From assembly GCA_949051815.1 (NCBI GenBank), contig CARQVR010000041.1, positions 1 to 28,009 of the forward strand: a stretch of 28,009 nt of DNA. Direction: 5' to 3'. This DNA comes from an uncultured Lachnospiraceae bacterium (GTDB taxonomy: Bacteria > Bacillota > Clostridia > Lachnospirales > Lachnospiraceae). Positions 1-6,801 of the stretch are shown in pieces. The notes under the pieces were generated by a model, which did not search any database, was not told the DNA's origin, and worked only from the letters and a program-made list of their open reading frames with translations. The position numbers were made by a program, and so were the translations under genes. Numbering within the stretch: the first letter of the stretch is position 1; each line of letters opens with the position of its first letter.

Positions 1-1
1 C

Positions 2-379
2 ATGCTTGGCATTGAAAAGCTGCGGGAACCACGTTACTTTAAAACCTGGATTACAAGGATTCTTCTCAACTGTATCTGGCAGGAAAAGAAAACAGTTCCT
101 GCCATTTCTCTGGAAGAATACGTTGAAAAAGGGTGTGAAAATTATCTGATCGAAGAGACGGTTGACCTGTATGACGCCATAGATTCCTTAAAGGATCAGT
201 ACAAAGCGGTAATCATACTCTTCTATTTTCAGGAATTGAAAATCAAAGAGATCGCACAAATTCTGGATATTCCGGAAGGAAGCGTCAAAGCAAACCTGTA
301 CCGTGCCAAAAAACAGCTAAGTAAGTGTCTCTCGGACGATGCCGATGAAAAAAAGGAGGTAAGACGCCATGCAAAATGA
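2..379 (+). CDS. ECF-type RNA polymerase sigma factor, 5'-truncated by window edge
   Basis: This is the C-terminal part of an extracytoplasmic-function sigma-70 factor, which directs RNA polymerase to a stress or envelope regulon. The first ~25 visible residues (REPRYFKTWITRILLNC) match the end of region 2. Residues ~55-110 form region 4, with the helix-turn-helix LKIKEIAQILDIPEGSVKANLYRAKKQL. The frame is open to the left edge, so the ATG at position 2 is probably internal and region 2 is mostly missing. The stop codon overlaps the next gene by 11 nt, which implies translational coupling with the DUF4179 protein, its likely membrane antagonist. The regulon cannot be told from the fragment. 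The ECF call is firm; the subgroup is unknown. Confidence 0.9.
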   Translation: MLGIEKLREPRYFKTWITRILLNCIWQEKKTVPAISLEEYVEKGCENYLIEETVDLYDAIDSLKDQYKAVIILFYFQELKIKEIAQILDIPEGSVKANLYRAKKQLSKCLSDDADEKKEVRRHAK

Positions 380-1655
380 CAAATTTGATGCAATCCCAAT
401 CCCCGAAGAATTGAATCATGCTGTAAGAGACGGGATCAAAGAAGGCCTCCGCCAGAGAAAGAAACTTCACCGCAAAAAAACCGTTTTCCGCTACAGCGCC
501 GCAGCTGCCGGTATTCTGGCGGCCCTTTGCGCCGGAATGCTTCTGGCATCCAATCCGGTTCTTGCCGCAAAACTGCCTCTGGTCGGACACATCTTTTCCC
601 GGATTCAGGAAAAGGTCAGCTATAAAGGTAATTTCAGCGATGACGCCGAAATCTATATAGAAGAAGACACCGCCAAAGAATTTTCGGACAGTAAGACGCC
701 CGCCGCAAAAACAAAGGCCGATCCCCCGTCCGGAAAGCAGACGGACAATCCCCTTGTGCAGACCTCCGGCGGACTGACCGTCACTGTATCAGAGGCTAAC
801 TGCTCCACGCAGGCGCTGTATCTGGCGCTCTGCATTGAAAATAAGGAGGCTTTTCCCGCGGATTTTATCAAGACAAAAAACATGGACGGCTATTTACCGG
901 ACTATGACACACTCTCTCTGGTAACCAACTCCTACTATAATGTGCCGGGACTTACCAAAAAAGACCGTCCCGCCGGTGGCGGATATCCTGCGCCTTATTA
1001 TATAGAAGGCCAGTTTGTGGACGACCACACATTTACCGGTATCATCCGGGTTTCTCTGGACGAAGATCTGAGAAGCAGCGAAATCGCCGCAAACACCTCT
1101 GCTTCCGGCACCGATGCCGCACCGGCCGGGAACAAACAGGCTGCCGCGCTTCCGGCAGAGTTCACGTACTACCTTGAAATCTCGGATATTTACGCCGATC
1201 TGCTCCAATATGAAGATACCTATGCTACGGACCCCGAAACCCATGAGCAGGTAACCCTGTTGGAACCGTTGAAAAAGCATTATAAAGGGAAATGGAATTT
1301 TGCTATTCCCGTCTCCATGAACAAGGACGGCGCCCAGACAGTCAGCATTAACAAGAAGAACGAAAACGGCGTCGGGATCGGCTCCGTAGAAAAGACGAAT
1401 TTTGAGATAAAAGCGGAGCTTCTGCTCCCGGAAGGCACACAGCCATACGACTACATTGTGATAATCTGCGATGCAGACGGAAAACGTCTGGAAAGTCAGG
1501 GAGACGCTTCCGAAGTTTTTTCCACTTTCGGCAGGGATACCCGGACCGTGTATGTCTATGTGTGTGATTATATTAAGTATATGGATGAACTAAAGGGGGA
1601 TGACCGAAATCTCCCGGAAAACGCCCTGTTTGGGACAGAGGTGCATTTTAAGTAA
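369..1655 (+). CDS. DUF4179-type membrane protein, probable anti-sigma partner
   Basis: A 428-residue protein with a basic cytoplasmic N-terminus (residues 1-40, including RQRKKLHRKK), one membrane segment at ~41-60 (YSAAAAGILAALCAGMLLAS), then a long extracytoplasmic part. The region just after the membrane segment (AAKLPLVGHIFSRIQEK) is the hallmark of the DUF4179 family, which in Clostridia and Bacilli usually follows an ECF sigma gene and is thought to restrain it. Residues ~110-130 form a low-complexity linker rich in Ala, Lys, Pro and Ser; the rest is an unrecognised beta-rich domain. The start at 369 has an AAGGAGG box at 353-359 and overlaps the sigma gene's end. The sensed signal is unknown. 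The anti-sigma role rests on gene order and topology, since no classic zinc-finger HxxxCxxC motif is visible. Confidence 0.8.
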   Translation: MQNDKFDAIPIPEELNHAVRDGIKEGLRQRKKLHRKKTVFRYSAAAAGILAALCAGMLLASNPVLAAKLPLVGHIFSRIQEKVSYKGNFSDDAEIYIEEDTAKEFSDSKTPAAKTKADPPSGKQTDNPLVQTSGGLTVTVSEANCSTQALYLALCIENKEAFPADFIKTKNMDGYLPDYDTLSLVTNSYYNVPGLTKKDRPAGGGYPAPYYIEGQFVDDHTFTGIIRVSLDEDLRSSEIAANTSASGTDAAPAGNKQAAALPAEFTYYLEISDIYADLLQYEDTYATDPETHEQVTLLEPLKKHYKGKWNFAIPVSMNKDGAQTVSINKKNENGVGIGSVEKTNFEIKAELLLPEGTQPYDYIVIICDADGKRLESQGDASEVFSTFGRDTRTVYVYVCDYIKYMDELKGDDRNLPENALFGTEVHFK

Positions 1656-1665
1656 CCGTGAGAAT

Positions 1666-1745
1666 GGAGAGGCGGCCTGTTCAAAGTCCGCCTCCCTCTC
1701 TCCTGTTTTCCGGATTCGTCAAAATCCGGTAAAAAATTTTTGAAA
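1666..1745 (+). terminator. Probable terminator region with two stem-loops after the DUF4179 gene
   Basis: Two consecutive hairpins follow the stop codon. The first pairs GAGGCGG (1669-1675) with CCGCCTC (1688-1694) and is followed by TGTTTTC. The second pairs CCGGAT (1710-1715) with ATCCGG (1724-1729) and is followed by an A6T6 tract. Neither has a textbook U-run right after the stem, so termination strength is uncertain. Confidence 0.55.
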
Positions 1746-1751
1746 AACATA

Positions 1752-1780
1752 TTGACTTTTGGGGATTCCGATAGTAATAT
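1752..1780 (+). promoter_or_regulatory. Sigma-A-type promoter of the tRNA-Leu gene
   Basis: A TTGACT -35 box (1752-1757) is separated by 17 nt from a TATAAT-like TAATAT -10 box (1775-1780). Transcription would start near 1787, about 16 nt before the tRNA. This near-consensus promoter suits a strongly expressed stable RNA. Confidence 0.8.
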
Positions 1781-1802
1781 ATTACTTGCGTTGTGAACGT
1801 AT

Positions 1803-1886
1803 GCGGAAGTGCTGGAATTGGCAGACAGGCTAGACTAAGGATCTAGTGGTGGGTTCATCGTGTGGGTTCAAGTCCCATCTTCCGCA
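1803..1886 (+). tRNA. tRNA-Leu (anticodon AAG)
   Basis: An 84-nt class II tRNA. The acceptor stem pairs GCGGAAG (1803-1809) with CTTCCGC (1879-1885), with A1886 as discriminator. The anticodon stem CTAGA/TCTAG encloses the loop CTAAGGA, giving anticodon AAG at 1837-1839. A long variable arm follows, then a T arm with the loop GTTCAAGTC. CCA is not encoded; the next bases are GTT. The AAG anticodon reads CUU, and the wobble A may be deaminated to inosine. It has its own promoter and terminator. The 3' end of a tRNA is a common integration site, and an accessory-looking gene follows, but I found no repeated att copy in the window. Confidence 0.95.
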
Positions 1887-1899
1887 GTTCCTAAATGCG

Positions 1900-1938
1900 A
1901 GGAAACCTTGATAAAATCCGGGTTTCCTTATTTTTTTG
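1900..1938 (+). terminator. Rho-independent terminator of the tRNA-Leu gene
   Basis: The stem AGGAAACC (1900-1907) pairs with GGTTTCCT (1921-1928) around a 13-nt loop. It is followed by TA and a run of seven T residues (1931-1937), a typical intrinsic terminator placed 14 nt after the tRNA. Confidence 0.85.
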
Positions 1939-2077
1939 CTTTCATAAATTCTGAACACGCTTGAAAGCATAATCTGATATACAATGTAAGGCGCAACAAT
2001 ATGCTGTGCGCAGGGGCGTTGCACTCTTTTAATTCAGGAGGGATATTTTAGCTTCTGCAAATGATGGAGGCAGACAA

Positions 2078-3109
2078 ATGAAAGATATGATATATTACCC
2101 TGGTTTTGAAACCAGAGATGAAAACTGGTTGAAGTTTGCACTGCTTTACTTCGATACACTCCGGCCAATAATCCCAGACACAATTTATTCCGGGGAAAGC
2201 TGCCTCAGCGACACTTTCCAGTATGTTATGGGAGAAACCGACCTTATTAAACCATATCGGCCTGACTATGATGAAGGTTCCGCTGCCTCTGTTCTGGCGT
2301 GTGAAGAATTTTCAAGATTCCTCTCACATCCCGAAATCTACGGTGCGTATTTTTACGCAGGCAAATCCGGAGCGCATATTGAAAAGTGGAAAAATCATCA
2401 GGATTGTACCCTTTTTAGCGGAAAATATTCACAGACATTTTTCGACTTTTGTATAGATAATAATATTGCAGCACCGTGCCTGGAGGGCATCCGGATTTCA
2501 AGTGATCTGTCGTTTGTATATATGAGTATTCTCGCAGATATCATTTCCAAGCAGCACGAATATGAAATGATTACCGATGTTGATAAATATTCCCGGTACT
2601 TAATTAACAAGGATTTGACAATTTCCAAAGAGAATCACAGAAAAATCAGCGCAGCAAAAAACAACATTACGTTTTCTTTGCCTGCTGACTTAAATCATAT
2701 TCCCCTTAAACAAATTGTGCAGTTAAGAAACGATCGTAGTTTCAATACCACACGAAAAGCTTACATGTCACAGATTGAGCAATTGATTGCACATCAGGAA
2801 AACGGTGAGTTCTTCTCATTAGAAGATCTTTTATCATACAAAAAAGATCTCGTTAAAATCGGCCAGCAATGTTTTGCCTTTACAGCTTCTGTAATAGTGA
2901 GCTGCTTTAGTTTTTATTCGCTTCACAATGATCAGCAGAATGCTTTTGTTCCCGCGCTGGCTTCTGCTGTTTTGGATTGTATTACAGTCAAAGATACGTG
3001 TTCCGATCTTCCTCAATATGTAAATAGTCTCAGAGAAAAACATTTGGCAAGAAAATATGTGGCATCAATCAAAAACATCAACAGACCTGTTCGTAAAAGG
3101 TGGTGTTGA
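2078..3109 (+). CDS. DUF6236-like accessory protein of unknown function
   Basis: A 343-residue protein with no signal peptide and no clear membrane segments. Its N-terminus (YYPGFETRDENWLKFALLYFDTLRPIIP) resembles, from memory, the DUF6236 family, in which a bacterial protein opens with a 'YYP...WLK.aLLYfD...IiP' pattern. Members occur sporadically in accessory regions; no biochemical function is known to me. The start ATG has GGAGG at 2066-2070. The coding sequence is visibly more AT-rich than most neighbours, with AAA, ATT and AAT codons common, which hints at horizontal acquisition. It stands alone between a tRNA gene and the convergent VOC gene. No obvious promoter or terminator was found. 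It is intact over its whole length. Function is left open. Confidence 0.7.
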   Translation: MKDMIYYPGFETRDENWLKFALLYFDTLRPIIPDTIYSGESCLSDTFQYVMGETDLIKPYRPDYDEGSAASVLACEEFSRFLSHPEIYGAYFYAGKSGAHIEKWKNHQDCTLFSGKYSQTFFDFCIDNNIAAPCLEGIRISSDLSFVYMSILADIISKQHEYEMITDVDKYSRYLINKDLTISKENHRKISAAKNNITFSLPADLNHIPLKQIVQLRNDRSFNTTRKAYMSQIEQLIAHQENGEFFSLEDLLSYKKDLVKIGQQCFAFTASVIVSCFSFYSLHNDQQNAFVPALASAVLDCITVKDTCSDLPQYVNSLREKHLARKYVASIKNINRPVRKRWC

Positions 3110-3132
3110 TATGTTATATTAATATTTTCACA

Positions 3133-3495
3133 CTACATTGGCGTCCCCACTTCAATCAGATTGCCGTCCAAATCATAAAAACGAACGACTCTCTGTCCCC
3201 AACTGTGTGTCATAAGACGATTCACATACCGGACTTCCGGATAGTACCAATCCAGCTTTTCGAGAAACGCTTCTATATCCCGTTCTTCAAAATAAAGTTC
3301 GCTGGCGTTATTTTCCGGAAGGATGTCTTTTCCCAGAAATTTCTTCCAGATTTTCTCGTCCTGGAGCACCAGGCCCTCCGTTAAGATCAGATTGCCGTCA
3401 TTGTCAAGCACCGGATCAAGGCCAAACAGATCGTGATAAAACTGTCTTGATTTTTCAATATCCTTTACGACAATCAAAATATTCTTTAATTTCAT
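3133..3495 (-). CDS. VOC (glyoxalase/bleomycin-resistance) superfamily protein
   Basis: A 120-residue protein that fits one vicinal-oxygen-chelate module pair. It has the opening beta strand and helix MKLKNILIVVKDIEKSRQFY, the phrase DLFGLDPVLDNDGNLIL, and the closing strand RVVRFYDLDGNLIEVGTP, whose final Glu is the usual metal-ligand position. Such proteins bind a divalent metal and include lactoylglutathione lyases, fosfomycin and bleomycin resistance proteins and many uncharacterised isomerases; the substrate cannot be predicted here. The upstream minus-strand sequence carries GGGAG. It follows the chromate transporter genes on the same strand and converges on the DUF6236 gene with a 23-nt gap that lacks a terminator. 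Confidence 0.85.
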   Translation of the reverse strand: MKLKNILIVVKDIEKSRQFYHDLFGLDPVLDNDGNLILTEGLVLQDEKIWKKFLGKDILPENNASELYFEERDIEAFLEKLDWYYPEVRYVNRLMTHSWGQRVVRFYDLDGNLIEVGTPM

Positions 3496-3521
3496 TCCCG
3501 CTATCTCCCGAATGCTGATTT

Positions 3522-3725
3522 TTAGCGACAGTTTCCCTGATACACGGCATTCCCGCAGTGCCGAAGCGCCTCAGTCCACGCTGTAATCTGCGAAATCAAT
3601 TCTTCCATATTTATTTTAGAGAAATCCGTTGTATCTACTTTCATCAGTTTCCCATCTACCTGAAAAGCGTCAAATCCATAGCGTCCAGCCTGTGTTGTCA
3701 GTACTTTAATTCTAGCTGTTTCCAT
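3522..3725 (-). CDS. Small hypothetical protein (67 aa), doubtful
   Basis: The reading frame lies in the gap between the chromate transporter and VOC genes. From the ATG at 3725 it gives 67 residues with a protein-like pattern: a possible beta hairpin (YGFDAFQVDGKLMKVDTTDF) followed by an amphipathic helix (INMEELISQITAWTEAL). The frame also extends upstream to 3848 into the end of the transporter gene, but that part reads like non-coding sequence. The ribosome site is weak (AGAAGAG almost touching the ATG). I do not recognise a family. It could be a small cytosolic protein or the remnant of a longer gene. The orientation matches both neighbours, and 26 nt separate it from the VOC start. Confidence 0.4.
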   Translation of the reverse strand: METARIKVLTTQAGRYGFDAFQVDGKLMKVDTTDFSKINMEELISQITAWTEALRHCGNAVYQGNCR

Positions 3726-3816
3726 TCTCTTCTGCAAGCAAAAAAGTAAGTTGATAAGTCCCCTTTCCGATCTTCCTGCCCACCCCGTCCTCCTCGAACC
3801 GCCGTCATTCCCCTTT

Positions 3817-4395
3817 TCACACAGGCACGCAGTGGAACAAAATCCCAAGACCTGCGGAGACCAGAATCATGCCAATGGGCGACAGCGGTTTCCGCCCGGT
3901 CTTCTTTGCAATGATCCCCGCCACTGCCAGAATCAGAACTGTCAGAATGCCGTCAACACGCAGACGCAGAGGATCCGCCATACGCTTTATACCGCCCAAA
4001 ACCTGCAGTCCCATAATAACTGCCGTGGCCAGAACCAAAGCGGCAATGCAGGGACGCACCGCAGACAGAAACGCTTTGACGCCTGCATATTTTAAAAAAT
4101 TTTTCATACAGGAGGCAATGAGCAGCATCAGTAAAAATGCTGGCAAAGCCACACCGAGGGTTGCCAGAAAGGCTCCCATAATTCCCCCCTGCGATGCGCC
4201 GACAAAAGTCGCCATGTTCACGGCCAGCGGACCGGGTGTCGATTCGGAAACAGCCACAAAAGCCATAAACTCACCGTCTGTCAGCCAGTGATGCTTCAAT
4301 ACCGTTTCCCGAATCAGGGAAATCATGCCATAACCGCCGCCGAAAGAAACTGCGCCTATTTTCAGAAATTCTAAAAACAACTGCACATAAATCAT
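3817..4395 (-). CDS. chrA: Chromate transporter, short-chain half (second subunit)
   Basis: A 192-residue, highly hydrophobic protein with the two CHR-family signatures: FGGGYGMISLI at the N-terminus and SESTPGPLAVNMATFVG at ~50-66. It is half the length of classic ~400-residue ChrA, as expected for the short-chain CHR group whose genes occur in pairs and whose products are thought to form a heterodimer. The family exports chromate or related oxyanions across the membrane; in gut Clostridia the real substrate may be different. Its ATG overlaps the stop of the upstream half by 4 nt (ATGA), so the two are translationally coupled. A GGAG box lies 9 nt before the start. Confidence 0.88.
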   Translation of the reverse strand: MIYVQLFLEFLKIGAVSFGGGYGMISLIRETVLKHHWLTDGEFMAFVAVSESTPGPLAVNMATFVGASQGGIMGAFLATLGVALPAFLLMLLIASCMKNFLKYAGVKAFLSAVRPCIAALVLATAVIMGLQVLGGIKRMADPLRLRVDGILTVLILAVAGIIAKKTGRKPLSPIGMILVSAGLGILFHCVPV

Positions 4396-4964
4396 TTCTC
4401 ACTTCTCCTCTTACATACGCTCCCCGCAAGATACTGCGCAACACCGGCCAAACCGCAGATACCAATATAGAATACTGCGGAAAAGGAAACGGACAGAAGA
4501 GAAAACAGAAGCATGGCGGCAAATACCAGTATCACAATCATTTTATGAAAAAGCGTATGGCAGACTTCCTTTGTCATACGCACTGCGGCCGAAAAGATTA
4601 AATACACCACGCACGCCTGTATCCCTTCCAGAGCGTAACCGACATAGGTCAGCTCCAAAAAGCGGTCAAAGTACAGTGAAATGACATATATGATTGAGAA
4701 TGACGGAATACAGACAGCGACAGTGGCGACAAAGGCTCCCCAACCCCCGGCTGTCTGATACCCGATATAGGTAGCGCTATTGACCGCTATCGGTCCCGGC
4801 GTGGATTCAGAGATTGCAACCATATCAATAAACGTGTCGTGATCGATCCATTTTTTCTTCGTGACAAACTCATCTCTGAGCAGCGCAATCATGGCATAGC
4901 CGCCTCCAAAGGTAAATATGCCGATTTTCAAAAAAGTAAAAAACAGCTGCACCATTTCTTTCAT
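4392..4964 (-). CDS. chrA: Chromate transporter, short-chain half (first subunit)
   Basis: A 190-residue membrane protein with the CHR signatures TFGGGYAMIALL and SESTPGPIAVNSATYIG. It is the promoter-proximal partner of the half-transporter at 3817-4395, with which it overlaps by 4 nt. I chose the ATG at 4964 because a GGAGG box sits 8 nt before it; the frame could be extended to an ATG at 4982, but that start would contain the ribosome site itself. Several hydrophobic segments fill the rest (for example FVATVAVCIPSFSIIYVISLYF). The two halves are related to each other but not identical, which fits ancient duplication. The oxyanion substrate is inferred from family only. Confidence 0.88.
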   Translation of the reverse strand: MKEMVQLFFTFLKIGIFTFGGGYAMIALLRDEFVTKKKWIDHDTFIDMVAISESTPGPIAVNSATYIGYQTAGGWGAFVATVAVCIPSFSIIYVISLYFDRFLELTYVGYALEGIQACVVYLIFSAAVRMTKEVCHTLFHKMIVILVFAAMLLFSLLSVSFSAVFYIGICGLAGVAQYLAGSVCKRRSEK

Positions 4965-5042
4965 TCCTGCCGCCTCCGTCATATTCTGTCCTGTACTTCC
5001 ACCGCTCCGCCGTGGTGTGACACGGGTTTACTCTCCTATATC

Positions 5043-5080
5043 ATAAAACGAAGCCGCCTGCATAGCAAGCGGCTCCCCGT
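5043..5080 (-). terminator. Terminator after the pnuC-like gene
   Basis: Read on the minus strand, AGCCGC (5069-5074) pairs with GCGGCT (5052-5057). The stem extends inward by TGC/GCA after one mismatch, and TCGTTTTA follows. It sits immediately downstream of the pnuC stop at 5082 and separates it from the chromate transporter genes. Confidence 0.75.
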
Positions 5081-5081
5081 T

Positions 5082-5765
5082 TTACTTTCCCTTCGCGGCC
5101 AGTTTTTTCCAGTTGTAATATCCGTACACAGAATTAAACAGATAAGCGACCCACATCACAACCATGGTAACCGCCGAGGAATCCTGCCCGATCAGAAGCA
5201 CCCACATGATGACGGACACCACATTGACGATAATCCATAAAAGCCATTGTTCCGCGTATCTGGCCACCTGCATGATAAGGGCCACCACGGAAAATACCGT
5301 GGACATCGCATCGATCAGGGCAAGCTGTCCGCCGATCCGGCTCAAAATCTGCCAGTAAATCACAACCACTATCGCCACGGTGATGAGCAGAATGATGGTC
5401 TGTTTTAAGGTCAGCGCCTTGCCTTCCACCTCACCGCTATCCTGATCTTTGTGTCTCGACCACAAGTAAAATCCCACAAAGTTCATCGGTATATAATAGA
5501 AAGCATTCAGCATAAATTCACCGTACAGATGATTGTTGAAAGTCAGGTACGCATAAATAGCCACATTGACCGTAGCGAACACATAGGTGCTGACCTTTCC
5601 CTTCGCCGCCAGCACCACGCCCAGAATCCCCGTAATGCCGCTGATCAGCGCAAGCAGATTGTCGCCCCATATGATACTGAGCGCCACCATGATCACCGTG
5701 GATAAGAGCAGCCAGCTTATCTCGAATTTACTCCACCCTTCAAAAAATTTCTTTACCTTATCCAT
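5082..5765 (-). CDS. pnuC: PnuC-family vitamin-B3-type (nicotinamide riboside) transporter
   Basis: A 227-residue integral membrane protein with about seven hydrophobic segments. It matches the PnuC family by length and by conserved phrases: GITGILGVVLAAKGKVSTYVF near the N-terminus, YIPMNFVGFYLW in the middle, and the aromatic motif EQWLLWIIVNVVSVIMW, where WxxW residues line the substrate site of PnuC facilitators. These proteins move nicotinamide riboside, or thiamine and riboflavin in sister groups, by facilitated diffusion driven by trapping phosphorylation. The start at 5765 is preferred because GGAGG lies 5 nt upstream; the longer frame to 5861 crosses the ribosome site. Upstream genes for an ADP-ribosylglycohydrolase-like enzyme and a PfkB kinase suggest a ribosyl or NAD salvage theme. 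The leader is strongly structured (see 5766-5898). Confidence 0.87.
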   Translation of the reverse strand: MDKVKKFFEGWSKFEISWLLLSTVIMVALSIIWGDNLLALISGITGILGVVLAAKGKVSTYVFATVNVAIYAYLTFNNHLYGEFMLNAFYYIPMNFVGFYLWSRHKDQDSGEVEGKALTLKQTIILLITVAIVVVIYWQILSRIGGQLALIDAMSTVFSVVALIMQVARYAEQWLLWIIVNVVSVIMWVLLIGQDSSAVTMVVMWVAYLFNSVYGYYNWKKLAAKGK

Positions 5766-5898
5766 ATTTCCCTCCATTCCGAAGCGTTCTACGCTGAGGA
5801 ACGCGGGCAGAATCTCAAATTCTGCTCTGCGATCAAGGAAATTTGTGACGCTTCTGCACAAATTTCTGATTAAAAAATAAGGTCATCAGACTTATTCT
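5766..5898 (-). promoter_or_regulatory. Structured leader upstream of pnuC (candidate cis-regulatory RNA)
   Basis: Reading the minus strand: AAAGAATAAG can pair with CTTATTTTTT (one G-U) around a loop holding CTGAT, which can in turn pair with ATCAG just downstream, forming a possible pseudoknot. Next comes a perfect 10-bp stem GAAATTTGTG/CACAAATTTC with a 9-nt loop (5838-5866). It is followed by GCAGAAT/ATTCTGC with a 5-nt loop, then GCGTTC/GAACGC, with AGCGT/ACGCT as an alternative close to the ribosome site. The first stem could also act as a terminator for the kinase gene. I recognise no known riboswitch class. Confidence 0.5.
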
Positions 5899-6801
5899 TT
5901 AATCTTTCCTCCCTTTCTCAAACGCTTCCGCAGTTAAAGTCGGTCCTTTCACACTGACTACCATAGCGGACACCCGGTTAGCCGTGCGAACGGCCTCCTC
6001 CCAGTCCTTTCCCATCTGGCGCGCGGCGATCACCGCCCCGATGTGGGAATCCCCGGCCCCTATGGTGTCGACCACCTCTGCCTTTTTTGACGGGACAACC
6101 TTTCCCGCTCCGTTTTCCCACAAATATACACCCCGCTCACCGAGCGTTACCAGAACCGTATTCTTCGTCTGACGCGCAAGCTCTTCCGCCGCCTCCGCCG
6201 CCGTTTCCTTCCCTGTGCAGGTCAAAGCCTCTCTCTCATTCAGATGCAGTACAGGAGACAGCGCCGTCATTCTGTTCCTCTTTTCCTCTGCAATATAAGT
6301 GATCCGGGGACCGGGCGCATAATATACCGTGTACTCCGGGTGTTTTTCCAAAAAGTCCAGAATCGCTCCCCCGCCCTCCCCTTCCAGCTCATAGCCGGAA
6401 ACATAGACAGCGTTATACCTGCCGGCATCCAGACGCGCAAACCATTCCTCCTCAAACCGGCACTCAATCCCCGGCAGTGTGATAAATGTCCGCTCGCCGT
6501 CCGCCTCCACCAGACACAGGCAGTATCCGTTGTCAGACGCCTCCGATTTCACCGGGCTTTCATGCCCGCTCTTATGCAGTTGTTTTTCAATAAAATCCGC
6601 ATACATCCCGGTTCCCACCGGAGCAAACAGCGTGTAATCCGTCTGAAAATGTTTCAGGATATCCGCCACATTGTACGCACAGCCGCCCACCGTCATGCTC
6701 TGTGCTCCGGCATACACGTCCTCTCCCGACACAGGCAGGCGGTTAATTTCCATGATAATATCCAGCATGGCCGCGCCGATCACCAAACATCCTCCGTCCA
6801 T
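5899..6801 (-). CDS. PfkB-family (ribokinase-like) sugar or nucleoside kinase
   Basis: A 300-residue cytosolic kinase that phosphorylates a hydroxymethyl group of a sugar or nucleoside with ATP. The N-terminal substrate-side motif GGCAYNVADIL (39-49) and the C-terminal signature DTIGAGDSHIGAV (245-257, catalytic base Asp251) are intact; HLNEREA (186-192) is the usual Asn-Glu metal motif. The signature carries His where Phe is common (GAGDSF), a mild oddity. Its ATG directly abuts the TAA of the ADP-ribosylglycohydrolase gene (no gap), with GGGAGGG just upstream, so the two are one transcript. That pairing suggests the kinase acts on the product of the hydrolase, such as ribose or a nucleoside, but the substrate is not provable from sequence. 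Confidence 0.88.
   Translation of the reverse strand: MDGGCLVIGAAMLDIIMEINRLPVSGEDVYAGAQSMTVGGCAYNVADILKHFQTDYTLFAPVGTGMYADFIEKQLHKSGHESPVKSEASDNGYCLCLVEADGERTFITLPGIECRFEEEWFARLDAGRYNAVYVSGYELEGEGGGAILDFLEKHPEYTVYYAPGPRITYIAEEKRNRMTALSPVLHLNEREALTCTGKETAAEAAEELARQTKNTVLVTLGERGVYLWENGAGKVVPSKKAEVVDTIGAGDSHIGAVIAARQMGKDWEEAVRTANRVSAMVVSVKGPTLTAEAFEKGRKD

Noticed and set aside
1830..2024. 64-codon minus-strand frame with GRWDLNPH
   Set aside because: It runs across the tRNA-Leu in antisense; this is a well-known spurious product of tRNA complements.
1803..3132. Integrated element with att sites at the tRNA-Leu
   Set aside because: I looked for a second copy of the tRNA 3' end downstream of the DUF6236-like gene and found none; no integrase or transposase is present.
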